NCBI GenBank assembly: GCA_944320955.1
Contig: CALUJL010000027.1
Span: 1-64,000, forward strand
Source of the DNA: an uncultured Bacteroidaceae bacterium
GTDB taxonomy: Bacteria > Bacteroidota > Bacteroidia > Bacteroidales > Bacteroidaceae
Direction of reading: 5' to 3'
DNA: 64,000 bases
A model generated the notes under the pieces. That model worked only from the letters and a program-made list of their open reading frames with translations, ran no database searches and was not told the DNA's origin. How positions within the stretch are numbered: position 1 is the first letter of the stretch; each line of letters opens with the position of its first letter. This document shows positions 56,046-64,000 of the stretch, piece by piece. The position numbers were made by a program, and so were the translations under genes.

Positions 56046-57699
56046 AGTCCGCTCCCCGGCGCACGGCGCGGCGCAGGGGGCGGCCCTCGGCCGTGAATAC
56101 GTCCACCCGCGCCCCGGGGTCGGCGGCATCGCTTCCGGCCACGGGGCTGCCGAGTCCGGTGGGGTCCGGGTCATACTCTTCGATACGGGCAAAGCGCGGC
56201 AGTTCCGTCCCGCCCCATCCGGCGCGGTAGACCTCCAGCGTGCCGCGCGGCACGAGGAGCACCGTCGCCTCCGTCGGGCAGTCGAAACGCATCGTGGCCG
56301 CAAGGCTCTCTTCTTCCCAGCCTACGTAAATCCGCTTCAGCGCCGTGGCGCCGGTAAAAAGTTCCCGGCACTCCGGGTCCGTTCCCCAGGGAATTTCGTA
56401 GCTCCCCACGCTGCGCGGGATGCTTATCTCCTCTATTCCCGTGCAGCCGGCAAAGGCATTCAGCCCGATGCGCTCCACGTTTTCGGGCAAGTCCAGCTCC
56501 TTGAGCGCCGTGCAGTTGGCGAAAGCATATTCCCCTATGGCGGTCAGCCCGGCCGGGAGGCTTATTTTCGCGAGCGCCGTGCAGGATTCGAATGCCAGGC
56601 TGGCGATTTTTTTCACGTTCTCCGGCACCCGTATCTCCTTTAGTGCGGTGCATCCGCTGAAAGTGCCGGAGAAGATGCTGTCCAGCCCTTCGGGCAGCTC
56701 GATTTCCTCCAGCGCCGTGCAGCCGGAGAAGGCGTAATACTGTATTTCCCGCAGGCTCTGCGGCAGGGAGACGTAGCGCAGGGCCGTACAATGGTCGAAG
56801 ATTGAGTAGGGAAGTGCCTCGATTCCTTCCTCCACGAGGGCCGTTTCGAGCGACGTGCAGCTGGTGAAAATGCTGCTCCCCATGCGGCGGATGCTGCTCG
56901 GCAGCGTCACTTCGGTCAGGGCGGTGCAGTCGTAGAAGGCAGAAGTGCCGATGGAGTCGAGACTTGCGGGCAGGGTAAAGGCGGAAAGCGAATGGCAAAA
57001 ACTGAAAGCCTTGGTCCCTATGGTCCGGAGTGTCTCCGGAAAATAAATTTCCCGCAGCCCGGTGCAGCCGGTGAAGGCGTCTTCTCCGATCCGGAGCAGC
57101 CCCTCGGGCAGGGCGATGTAGCTCAGGGAGGAACAAGCGTTGAAGGTCATCTCCCCTATGCTCTCCAGTCCTGCCGGGAGGGTGACGGACTTGAGCGACG
57201 AACAGCCTTGGAAAACTTGCTTTCCGAGGCTGCGTAGTCCCTCGGGCAGCACTATTTTTGTCAGCGCCTTGCAGCTGTTGAAGGCATGGTCGTCTATGGT
57301 TTTCAGCCCTTCGGGCAGGCTGATGCGCGCAAGTTGCGGGCAATAGCCGAAAGCAACCGCCCCGATGAACTCCAAGCCCTGCGGCAGGGTGACGGAGGTG
57401 AGCTGCTCGCACTGGTAGAAGGCGCGGCTTTCTATGGCAAGCACGTCGTAAGTCCGGCCGCGGTCGGTAACTGTGGCGGGAATGCGCAGCTCCGTCTGCG
57501 TGCAAGTGCCGGGGCCTGTGATGGTGGCGCCTGTGCTGTAGGTCGAGAATTCGAGGCCCGTGTGGAGGTCGGTGTAGGTCTGTGCGCCGAGCGGTGCGGC
57601 GGTTGTCCAGAGGAGGGCCAGGCAGAGCGTGCGGAGCGCTGCGGCGGCGCGGCTCCCGGCTTTCGGGAGCGGGGCGGGGGAGAGGCGTGTTTTCTTCAT
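55969..57699 (-). CDS. Secreted BspA-like leucine-rich repeat (LRR_5) protein with type IX-like tail
   Basis: 576 residues. Signal peptide (LCLALLWTTAAPLGAQ). About 17 LRR_5 repeats of ~23 residues run from ~70 to ~450, with the pattern IGEYAFANCTALKELDLPEN. A short beta region leads to a C-terminal tail (LPAGVYIVGREKRAKAEP). BspA-like proteins mediate adhesion or surface binding in Bacteroidales. The tail and the following 3' region are almost identical to those of the GH105 gene upstream. It has its own promoter. Confidence 0.9.
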   Translation of the reverse strand: MKKTRLSPAPLPKAGSRAAAALRTLCLALLWTTAAPLGAQTYTDLHTGLEFSTYSTGATITGPGTCTQTELRIPATVTDRGRTYDVLAIESRAFYQCEQLTSVTLPQGLEFIGAVAFGYCPQLARISLPEGLKTIDDHAFNSCKALTKIVLPEGLRSLGKQVFQGCSSLKSVTLPAGLESIGEMTFNACSSLSYIALPEGLLRIGEDAFTGCTGLREIYFPETLRTIGTKAFSFCHSLSAFTLPASLDSIGTSAFYDCTALTEVTLPSSIRRMGSSIFTSCTSLETALVEEGIEALPYSIFDHCTALRYVSLPQSLREIQYYAFSGCTALEEIELPEGLDSIFSGTFSGCTALKEIRVPENVKKIASLAFESCTALAKISLPAGLTAIGEYAFANCTALKELDLPENVERIGLNAFAGCTGIEEISIPRSVGSYEIPWGTDPECRELFTGATALKRIYVGWEEESLAATMRFDCPTEATVLLVPRGTLEVYRAGWGGTELPRFARIEEYDPDPTGLGSPVAGSDAADPGARVDVFTAEGRPLRRAVRRGADCAEALEGLPAGVYIVGREKRAKAEP

Positions 57700-57717
57700 G
57701 GCGTAAGGGCTTTTGGG

Positions 57718-57726
57718 GCAAAGATA
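57718..57726 (-). promoter_or_regulatory. Bacteroidota -7 box for the LRR gene
   Basis: The minus strand reads TATCTTTGC, 19 bp upstream of the ATG. Confidence 0.6.
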
Positions 57727-57760
57727 AGGTTTCTTTGGGAAAAATCCCCGCCCCTCCCGG

Positions 57761-57848
57761 GGAAAACAGGCAGGGCTCCCGGGAAAAACATGCAGCGCTT
57801 TTTTGGAAAAGATGCAGCACTTTCCGCAAAAAGTGCTGCATCTTTTTT
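57761..57848. repeat. 22-bp phased repeat array M (4 units), last two forming a terminator
   Basis: Phase positions 57767, 57789, 57811 and 57833. Units 3 and 4 form the same 17-bp stem as in array L. It lies between the GH105 stop and the LRR promoter, so it can end the GH105 transcript. Confidence 0.88.
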
Positions 57849-57994
57849 CTTCCTCCCGTAGGGATGTCTGCCCCGCGGTGCAAGCCCCGCTGCCGTGCGG
57901 TGCGGCGGGATGCGGGGCTACGGCTCGGCTTTGGCCCGCTTCTCGCGGCCCACGATGTAGACCCCCGCGGGCAATCCCTCCAGAGCCTCGGCGC
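57781..57994. repeat. 3' module, copy 2 (GH105 gene end plus terminator)
   Basis: Matches 55831-56045. It encodes the same C-terminal tail (LPAGVYIVGREKRAKAEP and stop), then the same GC-rich hairpin and the last three units of array M. Confidence 0.9.
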
Positions 57995-60824
57995 CGGGGA
58001 CCTGGCGGCGCAGGACAGTGCCGCGCAGGTCGTAGACGTCCACCGCCTCCGCGGCGTCCGCCTCAGGCGCGGGGTGCAGGGCGTCCGGCGTGTCCCCGGC
58101 CAGTTTTTCTTCCGTGTAGCGCACCATTTCCACGGCCGCCAGCAGGAAAGCGCCCGTCCCGAAGTCCTGTTCGCTGGAAGCGGGCGTGGAACTCGTGGCC
58201 GCTGCGCCGATGGGCTGCACGTAGCCTACATAAGGCACGCGCGAGTCGCCCTCCCTTTGCAGGGCCACCTGCACCAAATAGTCCCAGCCCCGCTTGACTA
58301 CCGGAAAGTACTGCTCCTCTTCGAGCCAGCCCTTGCGCAGCCCGACGAGCATGGCGTAGGTGTCGAGCGCCGTGCCGCTGGTTTCGTAGCCGGGCACGTA
58401 GGCCGGGTCGCACACGCTCTGCGTCCAGTAGCCCCTTCCGGCGGCGTCCTCTTGCTGCCACGCCGCCAGGGCGCGGCATTCGTCGCGGTAGACTTGCATG
58501 TACGTGGCGTAGGAAGCCGCCGTGTCGGGCATCGTTTCCAGCGTCTGCGCCAGCGCGGCCAGCGACCAGCCTGCCGCCCGCGACCAGAAGTCGGGCAGGC
58601 CGTTGGAAGTGGCGTGCGCGGGATAGACATAGCCGCCGTCGCGGTAGAAAATGTGCCGCTGCTCGTCGTACATCGCGGAGCGGCAATAGGCGAAATAGCG
58701 CTCCATGGCCTGCAGGAAGCGGCCGCTCCCCGTCAGGAAGTGCATGCGCGTCATGACAGGCATGACCATGAAAAGCCCGTCGGTCCACCACCAATAATCG
58801 TCGCGCCCGGTGCGGATCTGGTAGCCCATTACCTCTTTTGCCCGCGCCACCATGTCTTTCTCGTCGAGGCGGCCGTTGCCGTCGGCATCGGTGAGGTACT
58901 TTGTGTCGACGGCGGGCTCGAATGTGGAAAAGAGGTCGATGTAGGTCTGGAAACATATCTGGTTGTCGCCGAAAAGCACGTACTGCGACGAGGTTCCATA
59001 GTCGTGTCTCCAGTTTTCGCGCTCCTCAAACGGCGAGTCGGCGCCCATCCACCGGTTGTTTTGCGCCCACTTCAGGGCATATTCGCGGTATCTTCTGGCG
59101 CTTTCGGGAGCGCGGTCGCGCAGGAAGAGGGCCGCTTTCGTGTTTCCCACCTGGTAAACGCCGCGGTTCCACTGGTAGTCGCCGGGATTGGGGTGGCGCT
59201 CGATCCAGGAATCGTTGACCTCCTGGATGAGTCTTACTACGCTTTCCGGCTCGGGCAGCGTCTCCCGCGAGGGAAGGAGCGGCACTTCTCCGCCGCCGGG
59301 GAGCGGGGATTCGTAGCCGGCGGGGATGTTTCCGATGAGGAAGAGGCGGAATTCGTCGGCATAGGCCCGGTTCAGGGAATTATCGCCAGTGAGGCGTATG
59401 GTGAGCCTGCCGTCGGTCACGTAGAGGGAGTCGAGTTTTGTGTTCGGGATGCTGTCCCACTGGAGTTCTTCCCAGTCGGCTCCTTCGGCGAAGGGCACGC
59501 TTTTCTCCTCGTACTGCGTGGCGGCGTGGAGCGCCTTGCGCACGTTGGGCCGCCGGGAGGTGCGCGCTTCGAGACGGTATATGCCGCGGGGGAGGGAATC
59601 GAGCTGCTGTTCGGCCAGGAGGTCTTCCTGGAAGGAGAGAAAGTAGCCGTCGCGCCAGCCGTCGGCGGTGTCCGACGCGGCGGCGAGGGTGAAGTTTCCG
59701 CTCCATCCGCAGCCCCATTCTGCCGTGTCCGCTGCCGCTTCCGGCGTGGCGGGCAGCAGGAGGAAGGGGTTGCGCAGGGCGGCGGTCAGATTGATGCAGC
59801 GGTTTTGCAGATTTGATGCAGGGCTTTTCCGCAAAAGTGCCAGCGCTTTTCGGGAAATGCGCAAGGCCAAATTGCGGGCGGCCTGCATGTCTGCCGTGCC
59901 GTCCTGCACCATCCGGCGCGCGGCGGCCAGGAGATCGCCCTCCGCGCCGTCGGAGAAGTCGGCCCCGGGCAGGGCTTCGGCCGTCCCCTCAGCCAGTTCG
60001 ACGGCCGCGCGCAGGAGCTTGTAGCGGTCGGTGGGCAGCGTGCGGGGGAATCGGCCCGTGGCGCGGCGGGAAGCGGCGGCGTAGAGCGCCTCGACCTCCG
60101 CGGGGGCGAGGGCGCGGTCGTAGACGAGGAAATTGTCGATGCAGGCGTTCTTCAGATAACTGTCGCCGCGCCAGGGGGAGCGGCCCAGGTAATTATAGGT
60201 GTAGGATATGCCGAATTGCTCGATCATGCTGGCCGGAGTCTCACCGGCATTGCCTGTGAGCCGGGCCGTGGCTGCGGGGTGCCCGTTGAGGTAGAAGGTG
60301 GCCGTGTCCCCGCTGCGCACGTAGGTGAGCGTCTGCCAGCGGCCGGGGGTGATGTCCTCCGTGCCTTGTACGCGGTAGTTGTCGCCCGAGTAGCGGAAGG
60401 TGAAGCCCGTGCTGCCGAAGGGGACGCGCATCATGTAATAGTTGGAGGGCGAGGGGTCGTCGGTGGTAGAGGAAAAGCAGAAAACGAAGTTCCCGGCGCG
60501 GGAAAGCGCGTGCTCGTCTTCGTCGACCAGCACGTCTATCGAGAAGGAGTACTCCTCGGTGCGCAGCGAGCCCAGCACCATCATGCCGAAATCGGCCCCG
60601 AGTTCGAGATATCCGTCGCAGTCTTTGAGGCGGAGCACGTGGTTTCCGTCGGAAAACCGGGCGATTTCCGCGCCGTTGTGCAGCGTGGCGGGGTAGCGGC
60701 CTGCGTCGTCGGCGGGCGTGCCCTGCTCGAAAGTGTAGGCCACGAGGGGCTCCTGGGCCCCGGCGGCTGCGGGGGCTGCGGCCAGTGCGGCCGCCAGGAG
60801 GAGGGAGGGGAGGGGGAGTTTCAT
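57918..60824 (-). CDS. Secreted LamG-GH105 unsaturated glucuronyl/galacturonyl hydrolase-like enzyme with type IX-like tail
   Basis: 968 residues. Signal peptide (LPSLLLAAALAAAPAAAGAQ). LamG/concanavalin-like domain ~25-245 (YSFSIDVLVDEDEHALSRAG, CIDNFLVYDRALAPAEVEAL). The middle part (~325-345) carries a translated three-unit repeat. The (alpha/alpha)6 GH88/GH105 domain spans ~560-930 (WNRGVYQVGNTKAALFLRDR, YWWWTDGLFMVMPVMTRMHF, LPDFWSRAAGWSLAALAQTL). An EF-hand-like loop (DADGNGRLDEKD) lies inside this domain. GH105 enzymes remove unsaturated uronic acid ends left by lyases. It is 33 bp downstream of the alcohol dehydrogenase gene. Confidence 0.85.
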   Translation of the reverse strand: MKLPLPSLLLAAALAAAPAAAGAQEPLVAYTFEQGTPADDAGRYPATLHNGAEIARFSDGNHVLRLKDCDGYLELGADFGMMVLGSLRTEEYSFSIDVLVDEDEHALSRAGNFVFCFSSTTDDPSPSNYYMMRVPFGSTGFTFRYSGDNYRVQGTEDITPGRWQTLTYVRSGDTATFYLNGHPAATARLTGNAGETPASMIEQFGISYTYNYLGRSPWRGDSYLKNACIDNFLVYDRALAPAEVEALYAAASRRATGRFPRTLPTDRYKLLRAAVELAEGTAEALPGADFSDGAEGDLLAAARRMVQDGTADMQAARNLALRISRKALALLRKSPASNLQNRCINLTAALRNPFLLLPATPEAAADTAEWGCGWSGNFTLAAASDTADGWRDGYFLSFQEDLLAEQQLDSLPRGIYRLEARTSRRPNVRKALHAATQYEEKSVPFAEGADWEELQWDSIPNTKLDSLYVTDGRLTIRLTGDNSLNRAYADEFRLFLIGNIPAGYESPLPGGGEVPLLPSRETLPEPESVVRLIQEVNDSWIERHPNPGDYQWNRGVYQVGNTKAALFLRDRAPESARRYREYALKWAQNNRWMGADSPFEERENWRHDYGTSSQYVLFGDNQICFQTYIDLFSTFEPAVDTKYLTDADGNGRLDEKDMVARAKEVMGYQIRTGRDDYWWWTDGLFMVMPVMTRMHFLTGSGRFLQAMERYFAYCRSAMYDEQRHIFYRDGGYVYPAHATSNGLPDFWSRAAGWSLAALAQTLETMPDTAASYATYMQVYRDECRALAAWQQEDAAGRGYWTQSVCDPAYVPGYETSGTALDTYAMLVGLRKGWLEEEQYFPVVKRGWDYLVQVALQREGDSRVPYVGYVQPIGAAATSSTPASSEQDFGTGAFLLAAVEMVRYTEEKLAGDTPDALHPAPEADAAEAVDVYDLRGTVLRRQVPGAEALEGLPAGVYIVGREKRAKAEP
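59787..59852. repeat. 22-bp phased repeat array N (3 units) inside the GH105 gene
   Basis: Phase positions 59793, 59815 and 59837. It is open in the gene's minus-strand frame, encoding the RKALALLRKSPASNLQNR region. It is the most diverged array in the window. Confidence 0.75.
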
Positions 60825-60857
60825 GGGAGTGGTAGGGTTAGGGAGGAGGGGATGCGC

Positions 60858-62036
60858 CTACTGGCGGCAGGCGAGGCGGTAGATGGCTTCGGTATCGGCA
60901 GGGCCGAGGGGGCGGAAGGCGCCGATGACGGGGCCTTTGTGCAGGTGGAGCCGGCGGACGAGCTCGGGGATGTCTTCCTCGCGTGCGCCGATTTCGCGGA
61001 AAGTGAGGGGCATTCCCAGCTCGCGGAAGAAGGCTTTCAGCCGGCGGATGCCCTCGCGGGCGTCGACGAGGGTATCGCCGTTGTCGGGAACCTGCATGAC
61101 GCGGCGGGCAAACTGGGCGAGTTTCCCGCTCTTCTCCCCGGCGATGTACTCCATCCATGCGGGGACGATGACGGCAAGCCCTGCCCCGTGGGTCACATTG
61201 TAGAGGGCCGAGAGCTCGTGTTCCATGAAGTGCGAGGCCCAATCCTCTTGGCGTCCTGTGCCGCAGATGCCGCCGTGGGCGATGGTTCCCGCCCACATGA
61301 TGTTGGCCCGTGCGCCGTAGTCGCGCGGATCATGCAGGAGTCTGCGCGCTTCCTCTACAATGCTGCAGAGCGCGCCTTCGCAGAGCCGGTCGGTCAGGCT
61401 GCAATCGGGCGTGTTGGTGAAGTAGCGTTCGAAAATGTGCACCATCATGTCCACGATTCCGGCAGCCGTCTGCTCCGGGGGCAGGGTGAAAGTGAGCTCG
61501 GGGTCCATGACGGCGAAGCGCGGCCGCAGGGCGCGCGGCGTGCGGAGGCTGAGTTTCTGCATTCCCTGCCGCAGGGTGATGACGCTGTTGCCGCTGGCTT
61601 CGCTGCCGGCGGCGGGGATGGTGAGGACGACGCCTACGGGGAGGGCTTCTTCGACGGCCCGTTTTCCCGAAAAGAAGTCCCAGAAGTCGCCTTCGTAGGG
61701 CACTCCGCAGGCTATGGCCTTGGCGGTATCGATGACCGAGCCGCCGCCCACGGGCAGGAGGAAGTCCGTTTTTTCGCGGCGCGCCAGGGCTATGCCTTCG
61801 CGCACCTTGTCGTCCAGCGGGTTGGGCTGCACGCCGCCGAGCAGGGCGTAGGGGATTTGCCGTTCGCGGAGCGTGGCCGTCACGCGGTCGAGCAGGCCGC
61901 TGCGGACGATGGAGCCGCCGCCGTAGACGATGAGTACGCGCCGGGCGCCGTGGCGCGCGAGGGCTTCGGCGGTTTGCGCCTCGGCGTTGTGCCCGAAGAT
62001 GAATTCCGTCGGGCTGTAGTAGAGGAAGTCGTTCAT
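60858..62036 (-). CDS. Iron-containing (butanol-type) alcohol dehydrogenase
   Basis: 392 residues from the ATG at 62036 (MNDFLYYSPTEFIFGHNAEA). The longer reading would translate array O. NAD(P)-binding: RVLIVYGGGSIVRSGL and FLLPVGGGSVIDTAKAIACG. Metal-site helix: ASHFMEHELSALYNVTHGAG with the conserved His residues. This matches the BDH/YqhD branch that reduces aldehydes with NADPH. It precedes GH105 by 33 bp; the link may be detoxification or reduction of sugar-derived aldehydes, which is inference. Confidence 0.93.
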   Translation of the reverse strand: MNDFLYYSPTEFIFGHNAEAQTAEALARHGARRVLIVYGGGSIVRSGLLDRVTATLRERQIPYALLGGVQPNPLDDKVREGIALARREKTDFLLPVGGGSVIDTAKAIACGVPYEGDFWDFFSGKRAVEEALPVGVVLTIPAAGSEASGNSVITLRQGMQKLSLRTPRALRPRFAVMDPELTFTLPPEQTAAGIVDMMVHIFERYFTNTPDCSLTDRLCEGALCSIVEEARRLLHDPRDYGARANIMWAGTIAHGGICGTGRQEDWASHFMEHELSALYNVTHGAGLAVIVPAWMEYIAGEKSGKLAQFARRVMQVPDNGDTLVDAREGIRRLKAFFRELGMPLTFREIGAREEDIPELVRRLHLHKGPVIGAFRPLGPADTEAIYRLACRQ

Positions 62037-62122
62037 GAGAGTTGCAGGTTTTGGGGGTTCGTGGTGCGGGGGAGGCAGGCGGCCGGTGCGGGGCCCGCGG
62101 GGGCGGGCGGCAGGGGTTGCGG

Positions 62123-62210
62123 GAGGAAGTTGCAGGGCTTCCGCGAAAAAGTTGCGGCACTTTTGGGAAAAAGATGCAGCGCTTTTCGGGAAAAGATGCA
62201 GCGCTTTTCT
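62123..62210. repeat. 22-bp phased repeat array O (4 units)
   Basis: Conserved G at 62129, 62151, 62173 and 62195; the last two units are the same GATGCAGCGC type. It lies in the divergent gap between the alcohol dehydrogenase and GH2 genes. A degenerate minus-strand box (TTCCTTTGC, about 62233) could be the dehydrogenase promoter. Confidence 0.85.
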
Positions 62211-62339
62211 CCCCGCGCGGCGGGCCTCCTCTCCTGCAAAGGAAGCGATTCGTCCGGAAAGGGGCAACAGTTGGGCCGCTTTTTTCTGCCTCCCTGCGGA
62301 AAAGGCGCGGGACGGGGCGGGATTTCGGCCTAACTTCCG

Positions 62340-62348
62340 TATATTTGC
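62340..62348 (+). promoter_or_regulatory. Bacteroidota -7 box for the GH2 gene
   Basis: TATATTTGC, 26 bp upstream of the GH2 ATG. Confidence 0.7.
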
Positions 62349-62374
62349 GCTCTCACCAAAATGGATTTTCCGCT

Positions 62375-64000
62375 ATGAAGACACGCATTTTCCTCTTCCT
62401 CTTTTCCCTCGTGTGCTGCTTCCCGCTCCCGGCCCAGCAGGTGCTCAGCCTGGCGGGCGAATGGGAATTCTGCATCGACCGGCAGGACTCGGGGCTGGCG
62501 GGGCGGTGGTTTGAGCAACGCGCCTTCCCCGACCGCATCGAACTGCCCGGCTCCATGCCGCAGCGGCTCAAGGGCGACGTGCCCTCGGCCTCTACGGTAT
62601 GGACGGGAAGCCTCTACGACAGTACCTACTACTACAGCCCCGCGATGGCCCGGTACCGGCAGGAGGGCAACGTGAAGTTCCCGTTTTTCCTCACCCCGGT
62701 GCGCCACTATGTGGGCGTGGCGTGGTACCGGAAGACGATAAGCGTGCCGCGCGACTGGAAGGGGCGGCACATGACGCTCTTCCTCGAACGGCCGCACATC
62801 GAGACGATGGTATGGGTCAACGGCCGCCCGGCGGGCATCCAGAACTCGCTCTGCACGCCCCATCTCTTCGAACTCACGCCGCTCCTGGATCCGGGACGCG
62901 AGAATGTGATCACCATCCGCGTGGACAACCGCCTGAAAGAGGCCTACAACGTGGGGCAAGACTCCCACAGTGTGACCGACCAGACGCAGGGCAACTGGAA
63001 CGGGATCGTAGGGCGCATGGAGCTCCGCGCAGAGCCCATCACGTGGATCCAGAGCGTCCAGGTCTACCCCGACGTGGCGAACAAGGAGGCGCGCGTACGC
63101 GTTTCCATCGGGATGAACAAGGAGCGCAGGCTGAAAGGCACGCTGCGCCTCGTGGCAAGGAGCTTCAATACCGACGCCCCGGTGCAGGTGCGCGAGATGG
63201 AAGTGAAGCTGCCGGGCAAGAAAAGTACCCAGGTTACCAACTTGGAGCTCTGCCTCCCGATGGGCGACAGCCTGCTGCTCTGGGACGAATTCAGCCCCGC
63301 GCTCTACCGGCTGACGGCCACTCTTGAGTCTTTCTGGGGCACGGACACGGAAGAAGTGGAGTTCGGGATGCGCGACTTCGCCATACGCGGGCGCGACTTC
63401 TACATCAACGGGCGGCCCGTCGTGCTGCGGGGGACGGTGGAAAACTGCGACTTCCCGCTCACGGGCTATGCCCCCATGGACCGCGAAGCCTGGATGCAAG
63501 TCTTCCGCAAGTGCAGGGAATTCGGGCTCAACCACATGCGCTTCCACTCCTTCTGCCCGCCGCAAGCCGCCTTCGAGGCTGCCGACCGTGTCGGTTTCTA
63601 CCTGCAGCCCGAGGCAGGAACGTGGCCGAACCACGGCGTCCGCCTCGGGTATAACCGCCCGATCGACCACTACCTGGCCTTCGAAGCGCTGCGCATCAGC
63701 GCCACGTACGGCAACCATCCCTCGTTTTGCCTCTTCGCCGTGGGCAACGAGCCTGCAGGCCGCTGGGTAGACGCCGTGGCGGACATAAACGAAACGGTAA
63801 AGCAAATCGACCCCCGCCGCGTATATACCGGCGCTTCGGTGGGCGGCAGTTGGCAGTGGCAGCCGCGGAGCGACTACCATGTCAAGGCAGGGGCGCGCGG
63901 CTTGGACTGGGCCCGCCAGCGGCCCGCCTCTACGGATGACTTCCGAAGCCGCATCGATACCGTGCGCCAGCCCTACGTCTCCCACGAGACAGGCCAGTGG
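62375..64000 (+). CDS. Secreted glycoside hydrolase family 2 enzyme, 3' truncated by window edge
   Basis: 542 codons are open from the ATG at 62375 to the window end. Signal peptide MKTRIFLFLFSLVCCFPLPA. GH2 sugar-binding domain ~20-195 (VAWYRKTISVPRDWKGRHMT, FLERPHIETMVWVNGRPAG). Immunoglobulin-like domain ~200-310. TIM barrel from ~320 (FYINGRPVVLRGTVENCDFP, HMRFHSFCPPQAAFEAADRV). The acid/base Glu is in FAVGNEPAG; the SHETGQW at the edge may hold the nucleophile region. Activity could be beta-galactosidase, beta-glucuronidase or beta-mannosidase type. Confidence 0.88.
   Translation, partial: MKTRIFLFLFSLVCCFPLPAQQVLSLAGEWEFCIDRQDSGLAGRWFEQRAFPDRIELPGSMPQRLKGDVPSASTVWTGSLYDSTYYYSPAMARYRQEGNVKFPFFLTPVRHYVGVAWYRKTISVPRDWKGRHMTLFLERPHIETMVWVNGRPAGIQNSLCTPHLFELTPLLDPGRENVITIRVDNRLKEAYNVGQDSHSVTDQTQGNWNGIVGRMELRAEPITWIQSVQVYPDVANKEARVRVSIGMNKERRLKGTLRLVARSFNTDAPVQVREMEVKLPGKKSTQVTNLELCLPMGDSLLLWDEFSPALYRLTATLESFWGTDTEEVEFGMRDFAIRGRDFYINGRPVVLRGTVENCDFPLTGYAPMDREAWMQVFRKCREFGLNHMRFHSFCPPQAAFEAADRVGFYLQPEAGTWPNHGVRLGYNRPIDHYLAFEALRISATYGNHPSFCLFAVGNEPAGRWVDAVADINETVKQIDPRRVYTGASVGGSWQWQPRSDYHVKAGARGLDWARQRPASTDDFRSRIDTVRQPYVSHETGQW

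Overview
The window is a stretch of chromosome from a high-GC member of the Bacteroidales (Bacteroidota). Three things point there. Promoters carry the Bacteroidota -7 box TAnnTTTGc in front of many genes. Gene content is typical: methylmalonyl-CoA mutase pair, PafA-like phosphatase, DUF4954, GH29/GH105/GH2 enzymes, and secreted proteins ending in type IX-like sorting tails. The order recO / tRNA-Glu / rpsT / gyrB also fits my recollection of Bacteroidales. I cannot name the species; a high-GC Bacteroidaceae/Prevotellaceae-like or Rikenellaceae-like lineage is a guess.

Layout. 1-1.0 kb: lower-GC debris of mobile-element type (3' end of an ATP-binding winged-helix protein and a frameshifted DUF3945-like fragment). 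1.0-6.2 kb: alpha-L-fucosidase, TonB-dependent receptor and a divergent AraC regulator. 6.3-12.5 kb: YfhO membrane protein, adenosylhomocysteinase, S15, MFS transporter. 12.6-16.2 kb: large secreted protein and an AT-richer secreted hypothetical. 16.4-24.1 kb: YidE/AspT-type transporter, then mutA-mutB and a PafA-like phosphatase. 24.1-26.4 kb: a low-GC WG-repeat/TPR/zinc-finger gene lying between two 253-bp direct repeats. 26.7-32.6 kb: lipoprotein, Wza- and Wzc-like polysaccharide export genes, NlpC/P60 hydrolase. 32.6-40.5 kb: one long minus-strand run nadB, GT4, metG, DUF3783, flippase, GT2. 40.6-47.7 kb: PBP4-type carboxypeptidase, HflX, DUF4954, class I fumarase. 47.9-55.8 kb: recO, tRNA-Glu, rpsT, a PCMD-like secreted protein, gyrB, MATE transporter, cytidylate-kinase-like protein. 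56-64 kb: LRR surface protein, LamG-GH105 enzyme, iron-type alcohol dehydrogenase and the start of a GH2 enzyme.

The most unusual signal is a family of short palindromic units (GAAAAG, a centre containing GCAG or CTGC, then CTTTTCC) repeated in phase every 22 bp. I count 15 arrays of 3-5 units between 10.9 and 62.2 kb. Most are intergenic or in 5' leaders, and some form intrinsic terminators by pairing complementary units. Three arrays lie inside genes (a glycosyltransferase, dacB, and the GH105 enzyme). Each of these has exactly three units (66 bp), the smallest number that keeps the frame.

A second theme is duplicated gene 3' ends. The last 72 bp of the LRR and GH105 genes, with their terminators, are almost identical. 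The phosphatase 3' end with its terminator is duplicated on the far side of the WG-repeat gene.

Functionally the window combines glycan degradation (GH29, GH105, GH2), capsule/exopolysaccharide building and export, succinate-propionate metabolism (fumarase, methylmalonyl-CoA mutase), and core information processing (rpsO, rpsT, gyrB, metG, recO, hflX).
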